A DNA stretch of 64,000 nt from Capra hircus (lineage: Eukaryota; Chordata; Mammalia; Artiodactyla; Bovidae): positions 35,075,210 through 35,139,209 of the forward strand of contig NC_030821.1 in the NCBI RefSeq assembly GCF_001704415.2. Reading direction: 5' to 3'. Within the stretch, counting starts at the first letter, position 1, and every line of letters starts with the position of its first letter. This document shows, piece by piece, positions 21,816-31,832 of the stretch. Both the position numbers and the translations under genes were made by a program. The notes beneath the pieces are model-generated. The model was not told the origin of the DNA. It did no database searches and saw only the letters and a program-made list of their open reading frames with translations.

Positions 21816-22640
21816 GGATTGCAAGATACAACATTGCTTAATACTACTTTATGTATTCATCATGACAGGCTTTTCATACATTCTACTGTTTCCTACCATT
21901 ATACACTATTTACTCAAAGAGATGTTATGTAAATGAATTCATAAACTGGAACTTCTATATCAACTCTTGGTTCCAGTTATGTTTTGGGCTTTTTCGTTCA
22001 TTTTGGATTTTTGTTTTTTTTTTGGATGTCCTTTCTCTGGCCCAGTTTCCCTTGCCTAGATTAACCAGAAAAGTTACCAGCTGTGATTTGCAGGTGTGTT
22101 CCAGTTCCACAATGCCAGAAAAAATCAATTATGCACACTAAGGGTCAGCTCTATAAAGCATGACCATAGTGACACTTTACAGTGACTAGTGACTATCAGA
22201 ACACTCAGCCAGGAGTAGATTGCATCTGCTTATAAAGGCCAAAAATAACCAGGTGTGAAACCTGTATTTTACTTATATTTACAGCCAAATCGAAGTAGGC
22301 AATGATCCAAACAATAGGTTGGCATTCAGCCCATTTCAGGCTAAGCAAGGGTGATTTCATGCTGCAAAGTGTGAACAAAAATGCAAGCCATTATAACATG
22401 TATTAAGAGTTCAAATAGAATAGAACCTCTCAGAGAAAGTGAATACCAAAGTGAAAAAGATGGCTTCTGAGTACTTACGTCAACTTGCAAATGGGTATCT
22501 GGGATAAGATAGGCTTGTCACAGGTAGTGGCATCCTATGAGGCATTCTCTGGAGAGCTACTTCCAGGCTGTTATGTTCCTCAAGCTATCACTATCCATCA
22601 AGTATTTAAGGAATTTTACATTTGGTTGTGACTGTGTATG
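21816..22640. other. unique sequence, no gene seen
   Basis: No repeat is recognised. A T-run lies at 22013-22022. No frame of note. Confidence 0.4.
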
Positions 22641-23091
22641 AGGGAGAGGATTTACTCTGTTATCTTAAAAAAAAAACTAAAAAAACATAGAAATAATGGT
22701 TTCTCACAAAAGGGAAAGGGGGGTTGGGAGGAATTGGGAGATTGGGATTGATGCTTGTACACTACTGATGCTTTGTATAAAATAGATTGCTAATGAGAAT
22801 ATGGCTTCCCTGATAGCTCAGATGGTAAAGAATCTGCCTGCAATGCAGGAGACCTGAGTTCAATTCCTGAGTCGGCAAGATTCCCTGGAGGAGGGAATGG
22901 CAACCCACTCCAGTATTCTTGCCTGGAGAATCCCATGGACAGAGGAGTTTGGTGTCGTAGAGTTGGACATGACTGAACAAATAACACAGCCTCAATGAGA
23001 ACATATTGTGTAGCACAGGGAACTCTGTTTGATGCACGGTGGTGACCTGAACGGGAAGGAAGATCAAAAGGGGGGGATATTTGTATACCCT
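22641..23091 (+). mobile_element. L1 3' UTR, split by Bov-tA
   Basis: 'gggattgatgcttgtacac' and 'tataaaatagattgctaatg' lie before the SINE. 'gtagcacagggaactctg' and 'cacggtggtgacctgaacgg' follow it. The final L1 segment that usually reads 'ttcactttgctgtacag' is missing, replaced by BovB at 23092. Confidence 0.8.
22803..22993 (+). mobile_element. Bov-tA SINE inside L1
   Basis: The flanks aatgagaatat (22792-22802) and aatgagaacat (22994-23004) are an 11-bp duplication with one mismatch, showing insertion into the L1 3' UTR. Confidence 0.93.
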
Positions 23092-23418
23092 TGGACTGCA
23101 AGGAAATCCAACCAGTCCATCCTAAAGGAGATCAGTCTTGGGTGTTCATTGGAAGGACTGACGTTGAGGCTGAAACTCCAGTACTTTGGCCACCTGATGA
23201 GAAGAGCTGACTCATTGGAAAAGATCCTAATGCTGGGAAAGATTGAGGGCAGGAGGAGAAGGGGACGACAGAAGATGAGATGGTTGGATGGCATCGTCGA
23301 CTTGATGGACGTGGGTTTGGGTGGACTCCAGGAGTTGGTGATGGATGGACAGGGAGGCCTGGCGTGCCTGTGGGGTCACAAAGAGTTGGACACGACTGAG
23401 CGACTGAACTGAACTGAA
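23092..23418 (+). mobile_element. BovB LINE 3' end (copy 1)
   Basis: Translated C-terminal BovB words: KSNQSILKEISLGCSLEG, KLQYFGHLMRRADSLEK and WLDGIVDLMDVGL. It ends in the 'gaactgaactgaa' tail and truncates the upstream L1. Confidence 0.9.
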
Positions 23419-23972
23419 AAGACGCTCGCTCCTTGGAAAAAAAGTTATGACTAACCTAGACAGCATATTAAAAAGCAGAGACATTACTTTGCCAATAAAG
23501 GTCTGTCTAGTCAAAGCTATGGTTTTTCCAGTGGTCACATATGGATGTGAGAGTTGGACCATAAAAGAAGGCTGAGTACCAAATAATTGATGCTTTCAAA
23601 CTATGGTGCTAGAGAAGACTCTTGAGAGTCTCTTGGACTGAAAGGAGATCAAACCAGTCAATCCTAAAGGAAATCAATCCTGAATATTCATTGGAAGGAC
23701 TGGTGGTGGAGCTGAAATTCTAATACTTTGGCCACCTGATGTGAAGGGCTGGGTTATTGGAAAAGACCCTGATGCTGGGAAAGATTGAAGGCAGGAGAAA
23801 GGGGTGACAGAAGATGACATGGTTGGATGGCATCACCAGCTCAATAGACATGAGTTTGAGCAAACTCTGGGAGACAGTGAAGGACAGGGAAACCTGGTGT
23901 GCTGAAGTCCACGGGGTCACAAAGAGCTGGATATGACTTTATGACTGAACGATGACAACAACAGGGACATCA
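23419..23972 (+). mobile_element. BovB LINE 3' end (copy 2)
   Basis: It begins further upstream in BovB ('acgctcgctccttggaa') and runs again to the 3' end ('ggatatgactttatgactga'). It has more frame breaks than copy 1 and sits head-to-tail directly behind it, so two separate insertions or a local duplication are required. Confidence 0.88.
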
Positions 23973-24605
23973 AAATAAAATAAAGTCAGTGATTAACATA
24001 AAATATTAAAAACAGAGAATATTAGACATATCCTAAATAAAAATAAAGAAAAAATGATTTTGGACTCTGTACTGGAAAGAATGCAAGCCTGACAATAGCA
24101 GGGTAACATCTTCAAAGACTTGAAAAAAAATTTCAACTTAGAGCTCCATTCCCTGTGAAAATATCTTTCAAAACTAAAGATGAAATAAAATTTTTGTGAA
24201 AGAGCTTGGGAGAGAAGAAGATGATGCCAGATAGAAATCTGGATCTTCACAAAGATGCGGGAAACCAGAAAACCATATAAAAACATCTGAGGATTTCACC
24301 AAAAACCTGTTCATCCCAAGTGTTAACAGAGGAATTGAGTAAGATTTTAGAATGGAAGATTAATACACAAATATCAATTGTATTTTTGCATACTGAAAAC
24401 ACCCAAAGTAAAATTAAACACGGTGTCATCAGAATATAGGAAATACTTGGAACAAATCTGACAAAAGATATGTACAACCTGTACACTGAATACTATAAAA
24501 CACTGAAAGAGAAATTAAAGAATGACATTTTATCATGTATTTTTAAAATATCAATTTTTCCCAAACTGATTTGTAGATTTAATGCAATCTCAATCAAAAC
24601 TGTAG

Positions 24606-24827
24606 GAGCCTGGTAGGCTGCAGTCCATGGGGTCACTAAGAGTCGGACACGACTGAGGACATCACTTTCACTTTTCACTTTCATGCATTGGAGAAGGAAA
24701 TGGCAACCCACTCCAGTGTTCTTGCCTGGAGAATCCCAGGGATGGGGGAGCCTGATGGTCTGCCGTCTATGGAGTCGCGCAGAGTCGGACTTGACTGAAG
24801 CAACTTAGCAGCAGCAGCAGCAGCAGC
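24606..24827 (+). mobile_element. BovA2 (5'-truncated), exact 14-bp duplication
   Basis: It starts within the first BovA unit ('gagcctggtaggctgcagtc') and ends in a clean (AGC)n tail. Identical duplications aatcaaaactgtag lie at 24592-24605 and 24828-24841. The exact match suggests a fairly recent insertion. Confidence 0.95.
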
Positions 24828-24846
24828 AATCAAAACTGTAGCAGGC

Positions 24847-24882
<36 letters not shown>

Positions 24883-24901
24883 CGTGTGTGTGTGTGTGTG
24901 C
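24847..24901. repeat. (TG)n/(CG)n microsatellite
   Basis: Alternating purine-pyrimidine tract: TG repeats, a short CGCGCGCG core, then TG repeats again. It directly follows the BovA2 duplication. Confidence 0.95.
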
Positions 24902-25426
24902 AAACTAGCAAGCTATTTCTAAAACTTAAGTGGAAATGTTAAAAGACCTAGATTACTCAATAACAAAAGAACAGAGTCCAGATATAGACCCATGTATATA
25001 TGGTTAATTGACTTTCAACAAATGTGCTGAATTAATTAATGGGGGAAAGCTAATCATTTCAATAATATGATGTTGGGACAATCAGGTAGCCACCTGCAAA
25101 TAAAGAAACCTTAACCTTTACCTCCCTACCTGTATTAAAATTTCCTCAAAATGAGTCACTGACCTAAATGTAAGAGCTAAAATTATAAAACTTTCAGTAG
25201 AAATCACAGGGGGACATCTTAGTTTCCTTGAATTTGGCAAAACTTTATTAAGTAGGACATCAAAAGCACAAACTATAAAAGTAAAGCACCAATAAATTGG
25301 ACTTAATAAAAATTAAATATGTTTGCTTTTCAGGAGAATATATAAACATTCGTATACCTCAATAAGAAGAGAGAGGCAACCTAATAAAAAGAGAGGCAAG
25401 TAGAAAGTTCTCTGATGAGCTAGTGA

Positions 25427-25530
25427 TTGGGATTTGGTACTTCCACTGCTGTGGCCCAGGTTCAATCCCTGGTCGGGAAATGAGATCCTGCAAGCCAAGT
25501 GGCATGGCAGGAAAAAAAAACAAAAAAAAG
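25427..25530 (+). repeat. CHR-type tRNA-Glu SINE, degenerate
   Basis: 'ggcccaggttcaatccctgg' and 'cgggaaatgagatcctgcaa' followed by 'gccaagtggcatggcagg' and an A-rich tail match the cetartiodactyl CHR SINE layout. The head is decayed. Confidence 0.6.
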
Positions 25531-25915
25531 AGGAAAATTAAATTGAATAAACATATTCAGATGGCAAAATAGCCTGTGAAGTATTCTCAGCAAATATTCT
25601 GTAAATTAAATGAAAACCACAATGACACACCACAACACACATACTTAGATTGACTTGATTTAAAAGAATTTACCATCCCAAGAGTTGATGAGAATACAGA
25701 ACAGCTAAATTCTCATACATTGCTGATGCAAATGTAAAATGGCCAGGAAACACATATACGTGTGTCTTTAAAAATTAAAGGTAACTTCCTGTGACCCGGC
25801 ATTCCATTCTTGGGTATTTACTCAAAAGAATTAGAGTAAAAGTCCAACCCAGAGGTTATAGGCAAATGTTCATAGCAGCTTTATTTGTAATAGTAAAGAA
25901 CAGACAAACATTCAT

Positions 25916-26806
25916 TCAGTTCAGTTCAGTTCAGTCGCTCAGTCGTGTCCGACTCTTTGCAACCCCATGAATCGCATCAAGCCAGGCCTCTCTGTCCATC
26001 ACCAACTCCTGGAGTTCACTCAAACTCATGTCCATCAAGTCGGTGATGCCATCCAGCCATCTCATTCTCTGTCGTCCGCTTCTCCTCCTGCGCCCAGTCC
26101 CTCCCAGCATCAGGGTCTTTTCCAATGAGTCAACTCTTCGCATGAGGTGGCCAAAGTACTGGAGTTTCAGCTTCAGCATCATTCCTTCCAATGAACACCC
26201 AGGACTGATCTCCTTTAGGATGGACTGGTTGGATCTCCTTGCAGTCCAAGGGACTCTCAAGAGTCTTCTCCAACACCACAGTTCAAAAGCATCAATTCTT
26301 CGGTGCTCCGCCTTCTTCACAGTCCAACTCTGACATTCATACATGACCACTGGAAAAACCATAGCCTTGACTAGAAGGACCTTTGTTGGCAAAGTAATGT
26401 CTCTGCTTTTCAATATGCTACCTAAGTTGTCATAACTTTCCTTCCAAGGAGTAAGCGTCTTTTAATTTCATGGCTGCAATCACCATCTGAAGTGATTTTG
26501 GAGCCCCCCAAAATAAAGTCTGACACTGTGTCCACTGTTTCCCCATCTATTTGCGATAAAGTGATGGGATCAGATGCCATGATCTTAGTTTTCTGAATGC
26601 TGAGCTTTAAGCCAACTTTTTACTCTCCTCTTTCTCTTTCATGAAGAGGTTTTTTGCATATCTGAGGTTATTGATATTTCTCCCGGAAATCTTGATTCCA
26701 GCTTGTGCTTCTTCCAGCCCGGCGTTTCTCATGATGTACTCTGCATATAAGTTAAATAAGCAAGGTGACAATATACAGCCTTGACGAACTCCTTTTCCTA
26801 TTTGGA
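25916..26806 (-). mobile_element. BovB LINE, reverse (891 bp)
   Basis: It extends from the BovB 3' tail (near 25920) leftward through the RT C-terminus and beyond, reaching the palm region ('cttgacgaactccttttcct', i.e. ...GVRQGC...). Compared with the BovB copy at 29829-30636, it lacks a net 36 bp near 26647-26653, which removes the two aspartates of the YADD motif. It lies inside the old L1. Confidence 0.92.
25931..26413 (-). pseudogene. BovB reverse-transcriptase C-terminal remnant (160 codons)
   Basis: This is the longest open BovB frame in the window. It covers the region after the RT palm: KVLLVKAMVFPVVMYECQSW, a KKAEHRRIDAFELWCWRRLL stretch, the SNQSILKEISPGCSLEG segment, KLQYFGHLMRRVDSLEK, a basic RRRRSGRQRMRW patch and the terminal KSRTRLSD before the stop. 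In an intact BovB this part follows the catalytic palm of the RTE-class polymerase used for target-primed reverse transcription. Here it cannot work: the endonuclease and most of the palm are missing and the YADD aspartates upstream are deleted. The open frame reflects recent age, not function. Confidence 0.85.
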
Positions 26807-26820
26807 ACTAGCAAATGAAT

Positions 26821-27115
26821 AGAGACTTCCTTGGTGGTCCAGTGGCTAAGAATCTGTGTTCCCATTACAGAGAGCCCAGGTTCAGTCCCTGGTTAGGGAA
26901 CTAGATCCCAAATGCCACAACTAAGGATGCTGCTTGTACCTAATAAAGATTCCCCCATGACAGACGGGGAGCCTGGGGGGCTGCTGTCTCTGGGGTCGCA
27001 CAGAGTCAGACACCACTGAAGCGACTTAGCAGCAGCAGCAGCAGCATGCCAGAACAAAGACTGAAGATATCGAGTCCTGAACCCTGACTGACCCGCCATA
27101 GCCAAATAAAGAAAT
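26821..27115 (+). mobile_element. CHR-1-type SINE, interrupted
   Basis: Head 'agacttccttggtggtccag', 'ggttcagtccctggttaggg' and 'aactagatcccaaatgccac', then after a BovA2 insertion it resumes as 'atgccagaacaaagactgaa' and ends 'agccaaataaagaaataatt'. It lies in the old L1. Confidence 0.75.
26955..27045 (+). mobile_element. BovA2 fragment inside CHR-1
   Basis: About 90 bp of the second BovA unit ('gggctgctgtctctggggtc') with a pure (AGC)n end at about 27028-27045. It sits inside the CHR-1 copy, which itself sits in the L1: three levels of nesting. Confidence 0.85.
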
Positions 27116-27439
27116 AATTAAAAGCCACACATTAATAGATAACTAAATTGTGACATATGAATATCACAGAATATCACTCAGCAACAAAAGGAAACAACTA
27201 TGAATATATACAGCAACATGGCTAAATCTCAAAGTAATTATACTCCATGAATAATCATACACAAAAAGTGTGCTCTATTATTCCATTTATATAAAATTCT
27301 AGAAAACACAAACTAATTTAGACTGAGAGAAGACAGATCAATGGGGAAGAATTGGATTACAAAGGGGCACAAGGAACATATTGAGATGACAGACATGCTC
27401 ACTTTCTTGACGGTGTTGATAATTTCACATATGTCTCAG

Positions 27440-27616
27440 GCTTATAAAATTGTAAATATATTTACATATATTTATATTACCTTATACATATGTATGCATC
27501 ACACATATTTACATTACATACATACATTATATATAATAAATATATTAAATACATTTACATATATATTTAGATATATTTGCATATATCTAAATATATACAG
27601 TTTATTTTATGGTGTG
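27440..27616. repeat. AT-rich TATATTTACA-like low-complexity tract
   Basis: Irregular tandem-like copies of 'atatttacat' and 'acatatat'. It probably grew from the L1 tail. Confidence 0.75.
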
Positions 27617-27832
27617 TAGGTGGAGCTAGTGGTAAAGAACCCACTTGCCAATGCAGGAGACATAAGAGACATGGGTTCAATACCTGATCGGGAAGTTTCC
27701 TTGGAGGAAAGTATGGCAATCCACTCCAGTATTCCTGCCTGGAGGATCCCATGGACAGAGAAGTCTGGTGGGCTACAGCCTATGGGGTTGCAGAGTTGTA
27801 CACAACTAAAGAGACTTAGCATGAATGCACAT
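27617..27832 (+). mobile_element. Bov-tA SINE
   Basis: Head 'gtggagctagtggtaaagaa', body 'tccactccagtattcctgcc' and end 'agacttagcatgaatgcaca'. Confidence 0.9.
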
Positions 27833-28159
27833 ACCTCAACAAAGTTGTTTAGAAAAGAAACCAACAGTGTTTTATGGGGGAAAAAAACCAGTTTGATTGG
27901 TCTAAACAACCATGATCACCAAAACCCACTTTTTCTCCCGACTGCATACACAATCAGTCTGCATGTCTGCACCTCCACGCTTACAGCTCTCTGTAGCCAA
28001 GTCACTGAGTTCTCCTGATGAAATCAATGAAATATGGCAGAAGGAGATGGTTATCACTTCCAGACTGAGCCAGAAAAACCTTTCTGAATATGTATACACT
28101 CTGTCTTTTTTGAACTACATTTTGACAAAGTGGCGATTCCTCAGAGAATTCTAAGTATG
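27833..28159. other. unique stretch, no gene seen
   Basis: Short frames on both strands at 27902-28154 are mutual shadows without recognised domains. Confidence 0.35.
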
Positions 28160-28345
28160 ACAGACTCATAAAATGGACTATGCCTTAAATCCTGGATCAC
28201 TGTTGGAAGCATAACATGTGACTAGATCCACCCTCTTTGGACTGTTGCAGGAAGGAAAGATAAATCTTTGTTAAGGAATTAAGGGTTGGAAGTCTTTTTT
28301 TCTGTTACAGCAACTGGCATTATCTTAACTAATAGAGAAGTTCAC
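28160..28345 (+). repeat. MaLR/ERVL-type LTR 3' part
   Basis: 'taaatcctggatcactgttg', 'ctttggactgttgcaggaag', 'agataaatctttgttaagga' and the end 'tctgttacagcaactggcat' plus 'aactaatag' follow the usual end of these old LTRs. Confidence 0.5.
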
Positions 28346-28660
28346 TCCTTGATTTTGGATCTTGCAATGACAAAAAAAAAAAAAATGTACAAACAACAAA
28401 AGCCCTCTGTGACTGGCAATATTGGTCCAGTTTTACAAAGTGAGATGCTGTACATTTTCACAATTTGTCCAGATTTATGCAGCTAGTTCACCAGCTCTGC
28501 TGAGATGTGAATAGGTGTCATCTGATTCCAAGGGATTCCAGTGCTGTATTACCAGCCTTCCACTTCTGCAAGAGGCCCTGTGTGTATCTATAGACTATAT
28601 AGGAACATATTTTAAATGAACATAGAGGCTCTCATTTATCTACCTTTATTTGCAATTAAA
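28346..28660. other. short unique stretch
   Basis: An A-run lies at 28371-28384. No gene or repeat was recognised. Confidence 0.4.
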
Positions 28661-29045
28661 ATTTGTAATTAATTTGTTTTTAATTAGAGTAAAATTGCTT
28701 TACAATGTTATGTTTCTGCTGTACAACAAACTGAGTCAGCCATAAGTATACATGTATACTTATGAGCCTCTTGAGCCTCCTTTCTAACCCCAATCCCACC
28801 CCTCAAGGTCATCAAAGAGCACCAGGCTGAGCTCCCTCTGTTATACAGCAGGTTCCCACTAGCTATCTATTTCACACATGATAGTGTATATATATCAATC
28901 CTACTCATAAATGATGTATAACATTATGTTAGTTTCAATTGTATAACGTAATGAGTGGATCTTTGTATATTGCAAAATGGTCACCACAATAAGTCTTGTT
29001 AACATTCATCACTATACCTAGCTACAAAATTTTTTAAATTTGCAG
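28661..29045 (-). mobile_element. L1 3' UTR, reverse
   Basis: Reverse-complement L1 words: 'gctttacaatgttatg', 'tctgctgtacaacaaactga', 'gagcaccaggctgagctccc' and 'tatacagcaggttcccacta'. From about 28915 an older L1 end follows ('tggtcaccacaataagtctt'). Confidence 0.82.
28741..28764. repeat. perfect 24-bp palindrome
   Basis: The 24 bases at 28741-28764 equal their own reverse complement, with no loop, centred on CATG. It lies in the antisense L1 3' UTR, where the related consensus is AT-rich but not a perfect palindrome. Confidence 0.9.
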
Positions 29046-29586
29046 TCATTAAGAAAAATGTTGCTTGTTGATCAAAAATACTTGCAATACAATAGAACAA
29101 AGCAGAAAATGTGTTACCAACATCTTTCACAAAGAAAGGGTGTGCTCTCTAAGGATTTCTAAATATTCCTTGATTTCATGAGAAGGCAGCCTGTCTCAGA
29201 AAACTGCTGTCAACAGTGATGACAAATATTACCAGGTGAGATAAACAGATCTGAAAAATACAACCTATTAAGAATAACTTCACAATATAGACTTATACAC
29301 CTTTCAATTTCAGAACAGTTAACAGAGAAAAATTCTGCAGTTCTCTTTCGAGATTTAAAGAGGTGAAGAAAAAACAAAATAGACCAAGTAAAGTGAACTG
29401 TGAGGCAACAGCTCCTCCTACAGTAAATGAGGTTTCCTTTTCTTTACTTGCTTTCAGGTCTCAATCCCAATTCAAATATGTTGGGTCTCCTCCCACTTCA
29501 ACAAGAAGCCTCTCCTTTTATCAGAAACTACTGTCAAGATTAGATTTTAAACTCACACTAAGTGGAAAGTGTGATATCAAGGGAAC
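29046..29586. other. unassigned sequence
   Basis: No clear repeat until BovB-like words begin near 29587. Confidence 0.35.
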
Positions 29587-29631
29587 ATTTCATGCAAGAT
29601 ATCAAGAAAACATTTATGCAAGGATGGGCAA

Positions 29632-29689
29632 TATAAAGGATAAAAATGGTAAGGACTTAGTATAAAGGATAGAAATGGTAAGGACCTAA
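29632..29689 (+). repeat. 29-bp tandem duplication in BovB
   Basis: Units 29632-29660 and 29661-29689 ('tataaaggat..ggtaaggac') differ at a few bases. The duplication lies within the host BovB. Confidence 0.85.
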
Positions 29690-29828
29690 CAGAAGCAGAA
29701 GAGATTAAGAAGCGCCAAGAATACACAGAAGTACTATACAAAAAATGGTCTTAATAACCTGAATAACCACAATGGTATGGTCACTTACCTAAAGCCAGAC
29801 ATCCTAGAATGTGAAATCAAGGGGCCTT

Positions 29829-30636
29829 CAGTCAGCAAGTTAGTTCCATCGCTCAGTCATGTCCAACTCTTTGTGACCCCATGGACTGCAGCATGCCAGG
29901 CCTCCCTGTCCATCACCAACTCCCAGAGTTTACTCAAACTCATGACCATTGAGATGGTGATGCCATCCAACCATCTCATCCTGTCGTCCTCTTCTCCTCC
30001 CACCTTCAATCTTTCCCAGAATCAGGGTCTTTTCCAATGAATCAGTTCTTCGCATCAGGTGGCCAAAATATTGGAGTTTCAGCTTCAGCATCAGTTCTTC
30101 CAATGAATATTCAGGACTGATCTCCTTTAGGATGGACTGATTGGATCTCCTTATGGTCCAAGGGACTCTCAAGGGTCTTCTTCAACACCGCAGTTCAAAA
30201 GCATCATTTCTTTGGCACTCAGCTTTCTTTATAGTCCAACTCTCACATCCATACATGACCACTGGAAAAACCATAGCTTTGGCTAGATGGACCTTTGTTG
30301 GCAAAGTAACGTCTCTGCTTTTTAATATGCTGTCTAGGTTAGTCATAACTTTTCTTCCAAGGAGTAAGCATCTTTTAATTTCATGGCTGCAATCACCATC
30401 TGCAGTGATTTTGGAGCCCCCCAAAATAAAGTCTGTCACTATTTCCACTGTTTCCCCATCTATTTGTCATGAAGTGATGGGACCAGATGCCATGATCTTA
30501 GTTTTCTGAATGTTGAGTTTTAAGCCAACTTTTTAATTCTCCTCTTTCACTTTCATCAACAGGCTCTTTAGTTCTTTGCTTTCTGCCATAAGGGTGGTAT
30601 CATCTGCATATCTGAGATTATTGATATTTCTCCCAC
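29829..30636 (-). mobile_element. BovB LINE inserted in BovB, exact 11-bp duplication
   Basis: An antiparallel copy with identical duplications caaggggcctt at 29818-29828 and 30637-30647. It retains the YADD codons at 30599-30610 (minus strand, ...LRYADDTT...), then VSDFILGGSKITADGDCSHE, VMYGCESWTIKKAECQR and the 3' end. The longest piece still open is 88 codons; the frame is broken elsewhere. Confidence 0.95.
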
Positions 30637-31142
30637 CAAGGGGCCTTAGGAAGCACTATTACAGACAAAGCTAGTGGAGGTGCTGAAAGGTCCGTATAGT
30701 CAAAGCCATGTTTTTTTTCAGTAGTAATGTATGGATGTGAGAGTTGGACCATAAAAAAGGGTGAGTGTCAAAGAATTGATGCTTTCAAATTGTGGTGCTG
30801 GAGAAGATTCTTGAGAGTCCCTTGGACTGCAAGGAGATCAAACCAGTCATTCCTAAAGGAAATCAACTCTGAATATTCATTGGCAGGACTAATGCTGAAG
30901 CTGAAGCTCCAATATTTTAGCCACCTGATGTGAAGAGCTGATTCACTGGAAAAGACCCAGATGCTGGAAAAGGTTGAGGGCAGGAGGAGAAGAGGGCAGC
31001 AGAGGATGAGATGGTTAGATGGCATCACTGACTCAATGGACATGAATTTGAACAAACTCCAGGCGATAGTGGAGGACAGAGGAGCCTGGTGTGTTGCAGT
31101 CCAAGGGGTCGCAGAGTTGGACACGACTTGGTGACTGCACAA

Positions 31143-31619
31143 CAAAAAACTGGAAAGCGGCTTTTAAAGCCTAATGAGTAGTCTCCATAGCATAAGTTTA
31201 ACTTTCTCCTTAATAAACAAGAAAACTTAAACTAATCCGCATAAGTGAAAGACTAATCCCCAGAATTGGTGAGAAACATCCAGGTTCCCTAGAAAAAGGT
31301 CTCTTAGCCAGGCTATGGAAGGGGTCTCTAACTCAACTGATTCTCCTTAGTACCTGACAAATCAGAGGTACTTCAAATATTTGGCCACTGCGTTTTTGTT
31401 GTTTCTTAGTCGCTGAGTTTGCCCAACTCTCTGCCAGCTATTTGTTAATTTTTCATGTGACCACACGGTGGCGCTCCTCTACAACTGTTAACTTACTCTA
31501 GGCAGGGCCCCAAAGTACATAGAAGAGCTGCAGGCAAAAAACACAGGGAGTTGTCCCAGGCTTTTTTTTCCCCCTTGGCTGAATGATAACATAAATCAGC
31601 CACCTCTGCTTTTATAGGA
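31143..31619. other. unique stretch with CTCF-like site
   Basis: Mostly unassigned. A short reverse BovA-like scrap ('tcttagtcgctgagtttgcc') lies at about 31404-31430. The CTCF-like motif follows at 31461-31475. Confidence 0.4.
31461..31475 (+). promoter_or_regulatory. CTCF-like motif with CGCT end
   Basis: CCACACGGTGGCGCT resembles the extended CTCF core (CCACNAGGGGGCGCT) with a mismatch at the sixth position. It lies outside any young SINE. Binding is not shown. Confidence 0.45.
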
Positions 31620-31832
31620 GGCTTCCCTGGTGGCTCAGAGGGTAAAGCGTCTGCCTGCAATGCAGGAGGCCTGGGTTCAATCCCTGGGTGAGGAAGATCC
31701 CCTGGAGAAGGAAATGGTAACCCATTCCAGTACTCTTGCCTGGAAAATCCCATGGACGGAGAAGCCTGGTAGACTACAGTCCATGGGATCGCAAAGAGTC
31801 GGACACAACTAAGCGACTTCACTTCACTTTCA
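31620..31832 (+). mobile_element. Bov-tA SINE
   Basis: Head 'ggcttccctggtggctcaga' to tail 'aagcgacttcacttcacttt'. Low divergence. Confidence 0.92.

Larger units (their letters stand above)
23990..27445 (+). mobile_element. old L1M element hosting several insertions
   Basis: Degenerate L1 sequence runs in order through the window: 'aagacttgaaaaaaaatttc' and 'atctttcaaaactaaagatg' near 24110-24180, the ORF2 block 'tacaacctgtacactgaata' near 24473, 'ttggcaaaactttattaagt' near 25230, 'aacagctaaattctcataca' near 25700, 'ggcattccattcttgggtat' near 25798, and finally 'gaatatcactcagcaacaaa' near 27170. It is interrupted by BovA2, a CHR SINE, BovB and CHR-1/BovA2. It is fully non-coding. Confidence 0.75.
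29587..31142 (+). mobile_element. BovB LINE interrupted by a second BovB
   Basis: The left part (29587-29828) shows BovB words before the palm: 'tgcaaggatgggcaatataa', 'taacagaagcagaagagatt', 'agccagacatcctagaatgt'. After the antiparallel BovB it resumes at 30637 with 'ccttaggaagcactattaca' and 'aaagctagtggaggtg'. It then jumps by internal deletion to the C-terminal part ('tatagtcaaagccatg', WCWRRFLRVPWTARRSNQSF) and the 3' end near 31140. The catalytic palm is gone. Confidence 0.88.
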
